NCBI RefSeq assembly: GCF_024055725.1
Contig: NZ_JAMXMX010000031.1
Span: forward strand, 16,467 to 80,466
From: Actinoallomurus spadix
GTDB lineage: Bacteria > Actinomycetota > Actinomycetes > Streptosporangiales > Streptosporangiaceae
Direction of reading: 5' to 3'
DNA: 64,000 bases
In this document: positions 1 to 8,440 of the stretch, in pieces
Numbering within the stretch: the first letter of the stretch is position 1
Layout of the letters: every line of letters starts with the position of its first letter
Position numbers and translations under genes: made by a program
The notes under the pieces: generated by a model
What the model saw: only the letters and a program-made list of their open reading frames with translations
What the model was told of the DNA's origin: nothing
The model's database searches: none

Positions 1-222
1 ATGATGCGACCTTATCAAATCGTAGCGGGCCCGCCACCGAAACGACCGCGCTCGAAGTCATCATCCTCCCAAGGGTCATCATCGTCTCAAGGGTCATCAT
101 CGTCCCAAGGGGCATCATCACAGTCGGGTGGGCAGGAGGCCGTTTCGCAGCAGTCTCAGGACCAAAAGGTGGATATCCGGCGCAATGGCGGCGTCGTCTC
201 GTCACACGGTGACAGCGGATGA
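1..222 (+). CDS. Possible Ser/Gln-rich repeat protein at window edge
   Basis: An open frame begins at the first base and encodes about 73 residues dominated by Ser, Gln and Gly, because it crosses an 18-bp tandem repeat read as the hexapeptide SSSSQG. No domain, signal peptide or membrane segment is visible. The frame may extend upstream of the window, so the true start is unknown. The composition follows directly from the repeat, so this may be a non-coding repeat that happens to be open, or the end of a decayed gene. No function is assigned. Confidence 0.2.
   Translation: MMRPYQIVAGPPPKRPRSKSSSSQGSSSSQGSSSSQGASSQSGGQEAVSQQSQDQKVDIRRNGGVVSSHGDSG
57..121. repeat. 18-bp tandem repeat, about 3.5 copies
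   Basis: Three near-identical 18-bp units (consensus GTCATCATCGTCCCAAGG) follow head to tail, and a partial fourth starts GGCATCATCA. Copies differ by one or two bases. It is a minisatellite-like tract and could vary in copy number between strains. Confidence 0.9.
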
Positions 223-574
223 ACTGAGGAACCCATGGGGTCAGGGCGCATCCGCGGCACATCAGAGACGTGATCGAGGCAACCGACGAGTCACGCCCCC
301 GCCGAGGACGTACGAGAACCGCATCGCGAAGTCGAACTGGCCGTCAGACGGGCGGCGGCGCTCCCGCCGCCGCCCGGTCCGCTCTCGGCCTCGGGCGTGC
401 CGCTTTGGGGCGCGCCAACGGCATCCCCCGGGCCGGAGCTAGCGTGCAACATCGACCTTGGCCGCCAACCACATCTGGGAAAGCCCGCCAATCCTCGTTG
501 GGAACGCTGCTGTTTCTGCGGGTCGTCGTATGATCATCCGCCACCTAACGCTGGGAGTCACAGATTTCCCGGCT
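223..574. other. No recognisable gene
   Basis: About 350 bases between the repeat tract and the GNAT remnant. Frames are open here only through base composition. No homology-like protein segment, RNA gene or clear promoter is seen. It probably includes DNA left by the event that removed the N-terminal half of the acetyltransferase downstream. Confidence 0.5.
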
Positions 575-835
575 CCTGTCGCGAGCGCGAGTTACATGGT
601 CGACCCCGCGCACTCCGGGCGCGGCGTCGGCCGGGCGCTGTGCGAGTACACCCTGGAATGGGCGCGCGCGGCCGGCTTCCGCGCGATGCAGTTCAACGCG
701 GTCGTGGAGACGAACGCGCCCGCGGTGGCGCTCTACCGGTCGCTGGGCTTCGAGATCGTCGGAACGGTTCCGCAGGGCTTCCGGCACCCGGCGAAGGGAT
801 ATGTCGGGCTGCACATCATGCACCGCCCCCTCTGA
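575..835 (+). pseudogene. Truncated GNAT acetyltransferase, C-terminal half
   Basis: The last 85-90 codons encode the core and end of a GNAT N-acetyltransferase: a V-D-P beta strand, the acetyl-CoA pyrophosphate loop R-G-V-G-R-A, then the N-A-V-V-E-T-N and A-L-Y-R-S-L-G-F-E segment and a C-terminal strand. The preceding codons in the same frame do not look like the first helices and strands of the fold, so the N-terminal half is missing. The only start codons in frame lie in unrelated sequence. Its end overlaps the convergent histidine kinase gene by 20 bp. Very probably non-functional. Confidence 0.7.
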
Positions 836-2267
836 CGGCCGGTGCGGCGGGGCTCGGGGCCCGGGGGAGACGGACGGTGAAGGTCGTGCCGTCGCCCGGC
901 ACGGAGGTGACGCCGACGGTGCCCTCGTGGGCCTCGGCCACGGCGGCGACGATGGACAGGCCCAGGCCGGCCCCGCCGTGTTCGCGGGAGCGGGACCGGT
1001 CGGTCCGGTAGAAGCGCTCGAAGACCCGCGCGCACTGGTCCTCGGTCAGGCCGGGGCCGTGGTCGGTCACGGCGATCTCCACCGCGCCGTCGGCGACGTC
1101 GATCCGCACGATGGCGGGGGCGCCGGCGGGCGTGTGCCGCCGTACGTTGGCGAGGAGGTTGTCGAAGACCTGGCGCAGGCGCATCGCGTCGCCGAGCACC
1201 ACGGTCCCCTCCGCCGCCTCCAGCCCGACAGGCCGGTCCGGCTCCACGGCGCGGGCGCCGGCCACGGCGTCCGCCGCGATCCGGGCCAGGTCCACCGGTT
1301 CCCGGTCGAGCGGGCGCCCCTGGTCGAGCCGGGCAAGGAGGAGCAGTTCGTCGACGAGCGCCCCGATCCGCTCGGCCTCCGCCTCGATGCGGGCCATCGT
1401 CTTGGCCAGGTCGTCCGGGCGGTCGGCCGCCCCGCGGCGGACCAGTTCGGCGTACCCCCGGACGGTGGCGACGGGTGTGCGCAGTTCGTGGGAGGCGTCG
1501 GCGATGAACCGCCGGAGCCGTTCCTCGGACGCCTCGCGTGCGCGGAACGCCGTCTCGATCTGGCCGAGCATGTCGTTCAGCGCCCGGCCGAGGCGTCCGA
1601 CTTCGGTACGGGGCCCGGCGGGTTCGACGCGGCGGGACAGCTCGCCGGCGCCGATGGCGCGGGCGGTGTCGCTGATCTCTTCCAGGGGGCGCAGGCCGCG
1701 GCGGATCGACCGGTGCGCGAGGAGGCCGACGGCGGCCAGCGCGATGATCGAGACGATCACCTCGACGCGTGCCAGGCGATGGATGGCGCTGTCGGCGTCC
1801 CTGGTCGGGATGCCGATCAGCAGCACCCGCCCGTTCGGGAGACGGGAGACGCGGACCCGCCAGGGGTGGATGTCGCCGACCTTGAAGATCCGCGCGCCGT
1901 CGGGGTTCCGCGCCGTGACGGCCGCGGGGGCGGGGCGCGGCGGCAGCGGTGGCGCGTCGTTCGCGGCGAACGTCTGGACGACCCGGCCGTCCGCCGTCCG
2001 GACCTGCATGAGGGCCGGGATGGCCCCGCTCGCGGCCAGCGCCTGGGCCAGCGACCCGCCGTGCGGGCCGACCGGGAGGGCGCCGCCGGGGTCGGCGCGG
2101 TCGCCGATCGCGGTCTCCATCGCCCTGCCCACCGCGGTCAGCTGCCGGTCGGTCCGGTGGATGATGTCCTCCCGCAGGGTCGCGAAGCTGCCCGCCGCCG
2201 CGACCGCCAGACCGGCGGCGAGCAGACCCAGCAGGGTGAGGACGAGGCGCCTGCGCAGGGACATCAT
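816..2267 (-). CDS. Sensor histidine kinase (HAMP, HisKA, HATPase)
   Basis: Membrane-bound sensor kinase of 483 residues. A membrane segment near residues 8-28 and a second near 163-183 bracket an extracytoplasmic sensor region; a HAMP linker follows. The phosphoacceptor motif D-A-S-H-E-L-R-T-P lies near residue 260. The ATPase domain has an N box (F-D-N-L-L-A-N), G1 (D-H-G-P-G-L) and G2 (G-A-G-L-G-L). Its ATG overlaps the stop of the upstream response regulator (ATGA-type coupling), so the two form one transcription unit and a cognate pair. Divergence from the MMPL gene suggests that transporter is a target. The signal sensed cannot be read from the sequence. Confidence 0.95.
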   Translation of the reverse strand: MMSLRRRLVLTLLGLLAAGLAVAAAGSFATLREDIIHRTDRQLTAVGRAMETAIGDRADPGGALPVGPHGGSLAQALAASGAIPALMQVRTADGRVVQTFAANDAPPLPPRPAPAAVTARNPDGARIFKVGDIHPWRVRVSRLPNGRVLLIGIPTRDADSAIHRLARVEVIVSIIALAAVGLLAHRSIRRGLRPLEEISDTARAIGAGELSRRVEPAGPRTEVGRLGRALNDMLGQIETAFRAREASEERLRRFIADASHELRTPVATVRGYAELVRRGAADRPDDLAKTMARIEAEAERIGALVDELLLLARLDQGRPLDREPVDLARIAADAVAGARAVEPDRPVGLEAAEGTVVLGDAMRLRQVFDNLLANVRRHTPAGAPAIVRIDVADGAVEIAVTDHGPGLTEDQCARVFERFYRTDRSRSREHGGAGLGLSIVAAVAEAHEGTVGVTSVPGDGTTFTVRLPRAPSPAAPAVRGGGA

Positions 2268-2965
2268 GACGGCCGGGGGAGGCGCAGGACGTACCCGACG
2301 CGGGGCACCGTGTGGATCAACGGAGGGTCCACGGCGTCGACCTTGCGGCGCAGGTAGCTGATGTAGGTCTGGACGACGCCGTCGTTGCCACCGAAGTCGT
2401 AGTCCCAGACGTGGTCGAGGATCTGCCGCTTGGACAGGACCCGCCCGGCGTTGATCACGAGGTACCGCAGCAGCTTGTACTCGGTCGGCGTGAGCTCCAG
2501 CGGCGTACCGCCACGGGACACCTCGTAGGCGTCCTCGTCGATCTCCAGGTCGGCGAAGCCGATCCGCGCGGGGTCGGCCCTGCCGGGGCGGCGAGTCCGG
2601 CGCAGCACGGCGCGGATCCGCGCGATGAGCTCCTCCAGGCTGAACGGCTTGGTCACGTAGTCGTCACCGCCGACCGTGAGCCCGGCGATCTTGTCCTCCG
2701 TGGCGTCGCGGGCGGTCAGGAAGACGACGGGTGCCTCGCACCCCTCCCGGCGCAGCCTCCGGCAGGTGTCGAGCCCGGAGCCGTCGGGCAGCATCACGTC
2801 GAGCACGATGAGGTCAGGCCGGAGCACCGCGACCTGCGCGAGGGCCTCGGCGCCCGTTCCCGCGAGGGCGGGCTCGAAGCCCTCGTAGCGCAGCGCCGTC
2901 GCCACCAGGTCGGCGAGGTAGGGCTCGTCGTCGACGACGAGGACCCGGACGGGGCGGTCGGTCAC
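2264..2965 (-). CDS. OmpR/PhoB-family response regulator
   Basis: 233 residues: a receiver domain with acidic pocket V-V-D-D-E, phosphoacceptor Asp56 (V-L-D-V-M-L-P) and conserved Lys in V-T-K-P-F, followed by a winged-helix DNA-binding domain ending in R-R-K-V-D and R-G/V-G-Y-V. It begins with GTG, is the first gene of the pair with the histidine kinase, and is transcribed divergently from the MMPL exporter. The divergent gap holds three 11-bp phased direct repeats, the arrangement OmpR-family dimers bind, suggesting control of itself and the exporter. Confidence 0.95.
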   Translation of the reverse strand: MTDRPVRVLVVDDEPYLADLVATALRYEGFEPALAGTGAEALAQVAVLRPDLIVLDVMLPDGSGLDTCRRLRREGCEAPVVFLTARDATEDKIAGLTVGGDDYVTKPFSLEELIARIRAVLRRTRRPGRADPARIGFADLEIDEDAYEVSRGGTPLELTPTEYKLLRYLVINAGRVLSKRQILDHVWDYDFGGNDGVVQTYISYLRRKVDAVDPPLIHTVPRVGYVLRLPRPS

Positions 2966-2984
2966 GGGCCCAGTGTCCCGCGCC

Positions 2985-3021
2985 GTTCTGTGAGAACGCT
3001 GTGAGAACCCTGTGACAGGGA
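2985..3021. promoter_or_regulatory. Three 11-bp phased repeats, probable response-regulator site
   Basis: TGTGAGAACGC, TGTGAGAACCC and TGTGACAGGGA follow one another with exactly 11-bp phasing, on one face of the helix. The first overlaps a small palindrome (GTTCT-GTG-AGAAC). The tract lies in the short divergent region between the response regulator and the MMPL gene. OmpR-family proteins typically bind such tandem half-sites; binding by this regulator is inferred from position. Confidence 0.6.
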
Positions 3022-3073
3022 ACTCTCAGAACGCGCACACGGCACCGGAAGAGCGGGCTGTTGTGCTGACCGC

Positions 3074-5224
3074 ATGGACCGATTCTCCCGATTCGTGTTG
3101 CGGCACAAGCTCGCCGTGACACTGGTCTGGCTCGCCCTCACGGTCGCGGGCGTGCTCGCGACCTCACAGATCGGCGGCCGGCTCACCGCGCAGAACGCCA
3201 TGCCGGGCCGGCCCTCATACGAGGCGAACGCGGCCATCGCGCGGACATACGGCACCGGTGTGCGCGACCCGCTGGTGCCGGTGATCACCCTGCCCGCGGG
3301 GCGCACCGTCGACTCGTCCGGCGTCCGCGCCGAGCTCGGCCGGGCCTTCGCCGCGGCCGCCGCGGCCGTGCACGGACGCGCAGTCTCCTACGCCGACACC
3401 GGTGACCGCCGCCTCGTCGGCCGCGACGCCCGCACGACCTTCGGCCTCGTCTACGGACCGGCCCGGCAGAGCGGCATGATGGGCGGGCCGGACCTGTCCG
3501 CGTCCGTCACGGCGGCGATGCGCGCGGCGCTGCCCGACGGCGCGACGCTGCGCGTCACCGGGATGCAGCCGCTGCGGTCCGGCGGCGGCGGATCGGGCGG
3601 CGGCCCCAGCGTCCTGTCCGAGACACTGATCGGCGGACTCGGCGCGCTGGCCGTGCTGGCGTTCGTCTTCGGCTCCCTGCTGGCCCTCGTCCCGCTGCTG
3701 ATCGCGGCCTGCTCGATCCTCACGTCATTCCTCGTGGTGTACGGGCTCACGACGTTCACCGACGTCAGCGTGATCGTCCAGTTCATCGTCGCGCTGATCG
3801 GCCTCGGCGTGGCGATCGACTACTCGCTGCTGCTGGTCACCCGGTGGCGCGAGGAGCGGACCGCCGGGCACCGGGGCGACGAGGCGGTGCGCCGCGCGAT
3901 GGCCACCGCCGGCCGCGCGATCGTCTTCAGCGGCATGGCGGTCGCCATCGGCCTCGTCGCGATGGTCGTCCTCCCGGTCCCGTTCCTGCGCAGCGTCGGC
4001 TACGGCGGCATCATCATCCCGATCGTCAGCGTCGTCGCCGTCCTCACCCTGCTCCCGGTGCTGCTGGCGAGGTTCGGATCGGGGATCGACCGGCCCCGGC
4101 TGCGCAGGGGCGGCGGCGCCGGGCGCGGCTGGTCCGCCTGGGCGCGGGGCGTCGTTCGGTTCCGGTGGGCCGCGGTCGCCGCCTCCGGTGCCCTCCTCGT
4201 CGCGTTCGCCGTCGCCGCCCTGGGCCTGCACCTGGGCGACCCGGAGAGCGACGCCCTCGCCTCCTCCGGGCCCGCGTACGAGGGCCGGGCCGCCCTGGTC
4301 CACTCCGGCGTGCCGACCGGCGTCTTCACCCCGATCGACGTCATCGTGCCCCGGGGCGGCGACCCGGCGGCGACGGCCGCGCGCCTGACCCGGCTGCCCG
4401 GCGTCGTCGCCGCGATCGCCCCGGACACGGCCGCCTGGCGGCGCGACGGCACGGCGCTCATCGCGGTGCTGCCCGCCGCCGAGGGAGGCTCCACCGTGGG
4501 CAAGGACACGGTCCGGCGGGTCCGCGCCGCCGTGCCCGCCGGGGTCGGAGTCGGCGGCTCCGGAGCCGTCGGCGTCGACTTCGCCGAGGCCGTGTACGGG
4601 GCGTTCCCACTGATGCTGACGTTGATCGCGCTGGCGACGTTCGTGCTGCTCGCCCGGGCGTTCCGCTCGCTGCTGCTGCCCCTGAAGGCGGTCCTGCTGA
4701 ACCTGCTGTCACTGGCCGCGATCCTCGGCGCCATGGTCCTGGTCTGGCAGGAGGGCTACGGGTCCAAGCCGATCTGGGGGATCGCCGCCACCGGCTCGAT
4801 CACGGAGTTCGTCCCCGTGATGGTCTTCGCGTTCCTGTACGGGCTGTCCATGGACTACGAGGTCTTCATCCTCGCCCGGATGCGCGAGGAGTACGACCGG
4901 ACCGGATCGACGCGGACCGCCGTCATCGAGGGCATCGGCCGCACCGGCCGGCTGGTCACGAGCGCGGCGCTGATCCTGTTCCTGGCGTTCGCCTCGCTGG
5001 CCTCCGCGCCGATCACGGACGTGAAGGTCTTCGCGACCGGACTCGGCCTCGGCGTGCTCCTGGACGCGACGATCATCCGCGCGCTCCTGGTGCCCGCCCT
5101 CGTGTCGCTGTTCGGCCGCTGGAACTGGTGGCTGCCCGGCTGGGCCGCCCGGGCCCTGCGGGTCCGCCCCGCCCCGCTGCCGCCCGAGCCCGCCCGGGAG
5201 CCGGTCCCCGCCGGCCGCCCGTGA
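3074..5224 (+). CDS. MMPL-family (RND superfamily) membrane transporter
   Basis: 716 residues with the duplicated MMPL layout: one N-terminal helix, a large extracytoplasmic loop, five helices, then the same again. The two proton-relay helices carry G-V-A-I-D-Y-S and L-S-M-D-Y-E-V-F, the paired Asp-Tyr signatures of the family. The length suits the short actinobacterial type rather than the roughly 1,000-residue mycobacterial lipid exporters. Such proteins use proton motive force to export lipids, siderophores or drugs. It is divergent from a two-component system that probably controls it, and a strong hairpin follows. Substrate unknown. Confidence 0.93.
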   Translation: MDRFSRFVLRHKLAVTLVWLALTVAGVLATSQIGGRLTAQNAMPGRPSYEANAAIARTYGTGVRDPLVPVITLPAGRTVDSSGVRAELGRAFAAAAAAVHGRAVSYADTGDRRLVGRDARTTFGLVYGPARQSGMMGGPDLSASVTAAMRAALPDGATLRVTGMQPLRSGGGGSGGGPSVLSETLIGGLGALAVLAFVFGSLLALVPLLIAACSILTSFLVVYGLTTFTDVSVIVQFIVALIGLGVAIDYSLLLVTRWREERTAGHRGDEAVRRAMATAGRAIVFSGMAVAIGLVAMVVLPVPFLRSVGYGGIIIPIVSVVAVLTLLPVLLARFGSGIDRPRLRRGGGAGRGWSAWARGVVRFRWAAVAASGALLVAFAVAALGLHLGDPESDALASSGPAYEGRAALVHSGVPTGVFTPIDVIVPRGGDPAATAARLTRLPGVVAAIAPDTAAWRRDGTALIAVLPAAEGGSTVGKDTVRRVRAAVPAGVGVGGSGAVGVDFAEAVYGAFPLMLTLIALATFVLLARAFRSLLLPLKAVLLNLLSLAAILGAMVLVWQEGYGSKPIWGIAATGSITEFVPVMVFAFLYGLSMDYEVFILARMREEYDRTGSTRTAVIEGIGRTGRLVTSAALILFLAFASLASAPITDVKVFATGLGLGVLLDATIIRALLVPALVSLFGRWNWWLPGWAARALRVRPAPLPPEPAREPVPAGRP

Positions 5225-5262
5225 CCCGGACCCGCGTGATTCACTCCTGCCGGTGATCGGAC

Positions 5263-5291
5263 GACTCCGGGGCCGCGAGGGCCCCGGAGTC
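5263..5291 (+). terminator. Hairpin terminator after the MMPL gene
   Basis: A perfect 12-bp inverted repeat (GACTCCGGGGCC / GGCCCCGGAGTC) with a 5-nt loop lies about 40 bp after the stop codon. There is no T tract, as is usual for high-GC actinomycete terminators. Confidence 0.75.
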
Positions 5292-5446
5292 AGGCGGGTC
5301 GGCGAATCCATCGAATCACCGGCCGATCCGCGCGTTCGACGGCCGTGTCCGGTGGGAGGGCCGGTGACGTACGCGGGACCGATGGGGGATACGACACGAC
5401 CGATCGGACATGTCTGGGTAGGGCCACCGCAATGACCCATGGCCCG

Positions 5447-5452
5447 TAGACT
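5447..5452 (+). promoter_or_regulatory. -10 box for a leaderless transcript
   Basis: TAGACT lies six bases before the GTG start of the GtrA gene, and no ribosome-binding sequence intervenes. This is the spacing of leaderless mRNAs common in actinobacteria. No convincing -35 is seen. Confidence 0.5.
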
Positions 5453-5458
5453 GCCCGG

Positions 5459-6019
5459 GTGTCGCTTACCCGGATCACGCTCTCCCGCGTCCCCGCGCCA
5501 CTGCGCCCGCTGCTGGTCAAGCACCGTGAGCTGGTGAAGTTCGCCTTCACCGGCGGTGTCTGCTTCCTGCTGACCGCCGGAGTCAACTACGGGCTCAAGT
5601 TCACGGTCATGCGGACGAAGCCGGTCACGGCGCTCACGATCGCGATCATCGTCGCGACGATCGCGTCGTACCTGCTGAACAGCGGCTGGTCCTTCCGGGC
5701 CCGGGGCGGCCGCCGGCGTCACGTCGAGGCGGTGCTGTTCTTCGTCGTGAGCGCCCTGGGCATCGTCGTCAACGACATCCCGCTCTACCTGGCGCGCTAC
5801 GCGTTCGACCTGCAGTACCCGAACGTCAGCCATGTCGCCCAGGAGGTCTCCGACTTCCTCAGCGGCATGATCATCGGCACTCTGCTCGGGATGGCCTTCC
5901 GCTGGTGGGCCATGAAGAAGTGGGTCTTCCCGCACGAGAAGACGGCGGGTCTCGCCTCGGCGGCGAGCGTCGCGCCGGTCGCCGCCCCCGCCGACGAGGA
6001 GTCCGAGCTCGTCGCCTGA
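5459..6019 (+). CDS. GtrA-family membrane protein
   Basis: 186 residues with four predicted membrane helices beginning at F-A-F-T-G-G-V-C, and the family features G-x-N-Y near the end of helix 1 and S-G-W-S-F before a basic loop. GtrA proteins are thought to move polyprenyl-phosphate-linked sugars across the membrane for cell-envelope glycosylation. The GTG start is chosen because a -10 box lies just upstream and there is no Shine-Dalgarno, implying a leaderless message. The C-terminus is a hydrophilic acidic tail. No glycosyltransferase neighbour is present, so the sugar pathway served is unclear. Confidence 0.88.
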   Translation: MSLTRITLSRVPAPLRPLLVKHRELVKFAFTGGVCFLLTAGVNYGLKFTVMRTKPVTALTIAIIVATIASYLLNSGWSFRARGGRRRHVEAVLFFVVSALGIVVNDIPLYLARYAFDLQYPNVSHVAQEVSDFLSGMIIGTLLGMAFRWWAMKKWVFPHEKTAGLASAASVAPVAAPADEESELVA

Positions 6020-6021
6020 GG

Positions 6022-8265
6022 TCAGACGGGCTGGACCTCCACCGGAACGCCGTTGAGCACGGCGTTGCCGGACAGCGGGTCGAGGGCGAGCGGGTCGGTC
6101 ACGGCGTTGACGTTGACCCCGGGATGCGCGGCGGCGACGGACATTCGGGTGCCGGGCCGCCCGTGACCCCATCCGTGCGGGAGGCTGACGACCCCGGGCA
6201 TGACCTCGTCGGTGACCTCCACCTCGGTCTCGACCGTGCCGCCGGCGCCCGTCACCTTCGCCGTTCCCTTGTCCGTGAGCGCGAGGCGGCGGGCGTCCTC
6301 GGGGTTGACCTGCAGCGTGCAGCGGTTCGAGCCGCGGACCAGGCCCGGCAGGTTGTGCAGCCAGCTGTTGTTGGAGCGCAGGTGACGGCGGCCGATGAGG
6401 ACCAGGCCGGTACGCCGCCGGGCGAGGCCGTCGCGGAGCCGCACGGTGTCCTCGGCGAGCGGCGGCGGGCACAGCTCGACCCGGCCGGACGGAGTCCGCA
6501 GCACCTCGGGCAGCCGGGGCCGCAGCGGGCCGAGGTCGACGCCGTGCGGGGCGTCCCGCAGCACGGCGAGGGACAGGCCGCCCGGCACCGCGCCGAATCC
6601 GTCGCCGTACGCGCCGAGGCGCAGCATGAGGTCGAGCCGGCGCAGCGCGGGGGTCTCTCCGGTGAGCAGCGGCAGCAGCTCCGCCGGGTCCCGGCCGTGG
6701 ACGGGGGAGGAGGGGTCGGCGATCGCCTTGCCGAGCAGATGGGCGATGATCGGCTCGTCCACGCCGGCGTCCCGCCACGACTCGTCCTGCCCGGTGGCGT
6801 CCTGCCCCGACCCGTCCTGCCCGGACACGATGCCGATGAGGCGGGCCAGGATCGCGCACTCGTCGAGTTCGCCGTCGCGGAGCGGGAGCGCGGGCGGGGA
6901 GTAGCGCGCGGTGTTGCGCACCGCCAGGTCCCCGAACGCGATGTCGTAGTGCGGTGACCGGCTCGGCGGCGGCGGCGGGAGGATCACGTGGGCGTGCCGC
7001 GTCGTCTCGTTGAGGTACGGGTCGACGCTGACCATGAAGTCCAGCTCGCCGAGCGCGTCGCCGAGGCGTTCACCGCCGGGCAGGGACAGCACCGGATTGC
7101 CGGCCACCGTGATCAGGGCGCGCACCTGACCTTCGCCGGGCGTGAGGATCTCGTCGGCCAGGGTGGTGGCGGGCAGTTCGCCGCGCACCTCGGGCAGCCC
7201 GCGGACGCGGCTGTGCCAGCGGCCGGTCCGGAACCCGCGCCCGCTGCCCGTACCCGGCCGGCGGTGCGGGGCCAGGGGGAACATCGCGCCGCCGGGCCGG
7301 TCCAGGTTGCCGGTCAGGACGTTGACGACGTCGACCAGCCAGTTGGTGAGCGTGCCGAACTCGGCGGTGCAGGTGCCGATGCGGGCGTACACGGCGGCGC
7401 TCGGGGCGGCGGCCAGCTCGCGGGCGAGCCGCCGGATCTCCTCGGCGGGGACGCCGCAGGCGCCGGTGACGTCCTCGGGGGCGAAGTCGCGGCTCAGCCG
7501 TTCCACGTCGGCGACGCCGTCGACGCCGGGCGTGTCGGCGACGAGGCCCTCGGTGAAGAGGGTGTGCACGACGCCGAAGAACAGGTACGCGTCGGCGCCC
7601 GGGCGGATCGGCAGGTGCCGGTCGGCGAGGCGCGCGGTCCGGGTGCGGCGCGGGTCGACGACGACGAGGGTGCCGCCGCGCCGGCGCAGCGCCTTCAGCT
7701 TGCCGGGGAAGTCGGCGGCGGTGCACAGGCTGCCGTTGGAATCCACCGGGTTGGCGCCGAGCATCAGCAGGTACGACGTGCGGTCCAGGTCCGGCACGGG
7801 GATGGCCATGGGGTCGCCGAACAGCAGGCCGCCGGCGACGTGCTTGGGCATCTGGTCGACGGTGCTGGCGGAGTAGAGGTTCGTGCCGCCGAGGGCCCGG
7901 GCCAGCGGACCGGCGTACAGGCCGCCCGCGAGGGTGTGGACGTTCGGGTTGCCGAGGTACAGGGCGAGCGCCTGCCGGCCGTGGCGCCCGGTGACCGCGC
8001 CGAGGCTGCGGCGGACCGCCGCGAACGCCTCGTCCCAGCCCGCTTCGCGCCAGTCGTCGCCGTCGCGGATCAGAGGGGAGCGCAGCCGGTCGGGGTCGTC
8101 CTCGAGCTCGCCGATGGTGGCGCCCTTAGGGCAGATGAAGCCGTGGCTGAAGACGTCGGCGTGGTCGCCCCGGGCGCCGGTGATCCGGCCGTCGGTGATC
8201 GTCAGCTCGAGGCCGCAGGTGGCCTCGCACAGGGGGCAGATCCGGTACGCGGTCGTCTCGGACAT
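6022..8265 (-). CDS. Molybdopterin-dependent oxidoreductase with N-terminal [4Fe-4S]
   Basis: 747 residues from an ATG chosen because the N-terminal cluster motif starts at once. Cysteines 10, 13, 17 and 45 form the C-x2-C-x3-C-x27-C [4Fe-4S] ligand set of formate dehydrogenase and assimilatory nitrate reductase relatives, followed by molybdopterin oxidoreductase and dinucleotide-binding domains (H-G-W-G-H-G near the end). It has no twin-arginine signal, so it should be cytoplasmic. No partner subunit, chaperone or cofactor gene lies next to it. It may be a single-subunit enzyme using ferredoxin or another soluble donor. The substrate (formate, nitrate or other) cannot be fixed. It is tail-to-tail with the GtrA gene, 2 bp apart. 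Confidence 0.9.
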   Translation of the reverse strand: MSETTAYRICPLCEATCGLELTITDGRITGARGDHADVFSHGFICPKGATIGELEDDPDRLRSPLIRDGDDWREAGWDEAFAAVRRSLGAVTGRHGRQALALYLGNPNVHTLAGGLYAGPLARALGGTNLYSASTVDQMPKHVAGGLLFGDPMAIPVPDLDRTSYLLMLGANPVDSNGSLCTAADFPGKLKALRRRGGTLVVVDPRRTRTARLADRHLPIRPGADAYLFFGVVHTLFTEGLVADTPGVDGVADVERLSRDFAPEDVTGACGVPAEEIRRLARELAAAPSAAVYARIGTCTAEFGTLTNWLVDVVNVLTGNLDRPGGAMFPLAPHRRPGTGSGRGFRTGRWHSRVRGLPEVRGELPATTLADEILTPGEGQVRALITVAGNPVLSLPGGERLGDALGELDFMVSVDPYLNETTRHAHVILPPPPPSRSPHYDIAFGDLAVRNTARYSPPALPLRDGELDECAILARLIGIVSGQDGSGQDATGQDESWRDAGVDEPIIAHLLGKAIADPSSPVHGRDPAELLPLLTGETPALRRLDLMLRLGAYGDGFGAVPGGLSLAVLRDAPHGVDLGPLRPRLPEVLRTPSGRVELCPPPLAEDTVRLRDGLARRRTGLVLIGRRHLRSNNSWLHNLPGLVRGSNRCTLQVNPEDARRLALTDKGTAKVTGAGGTVETEVEVTDEVMPGVVSLPHGWGHGRPGTRMSVAAAHPGVNVNAVTDPLALDPLSGNAVLNGVPVEVQPV

Positions 8266-8440
8266 CGGCCCTCCGCAGCGCTGGGTCGTTTCCTGCGACC
8301 TTAGGCCCGCCGAACAGAAATTGGAACCCGATTCGGTTTGGCGGACCGGACCGCGGGAACCCAGGGCTGCGGGGTGGCGGAACGGCGACGGGCGCCGGCG
8401 GACCCGCGGAGGCGGGTTCACCGGCGCCCGTACGCGCGTG

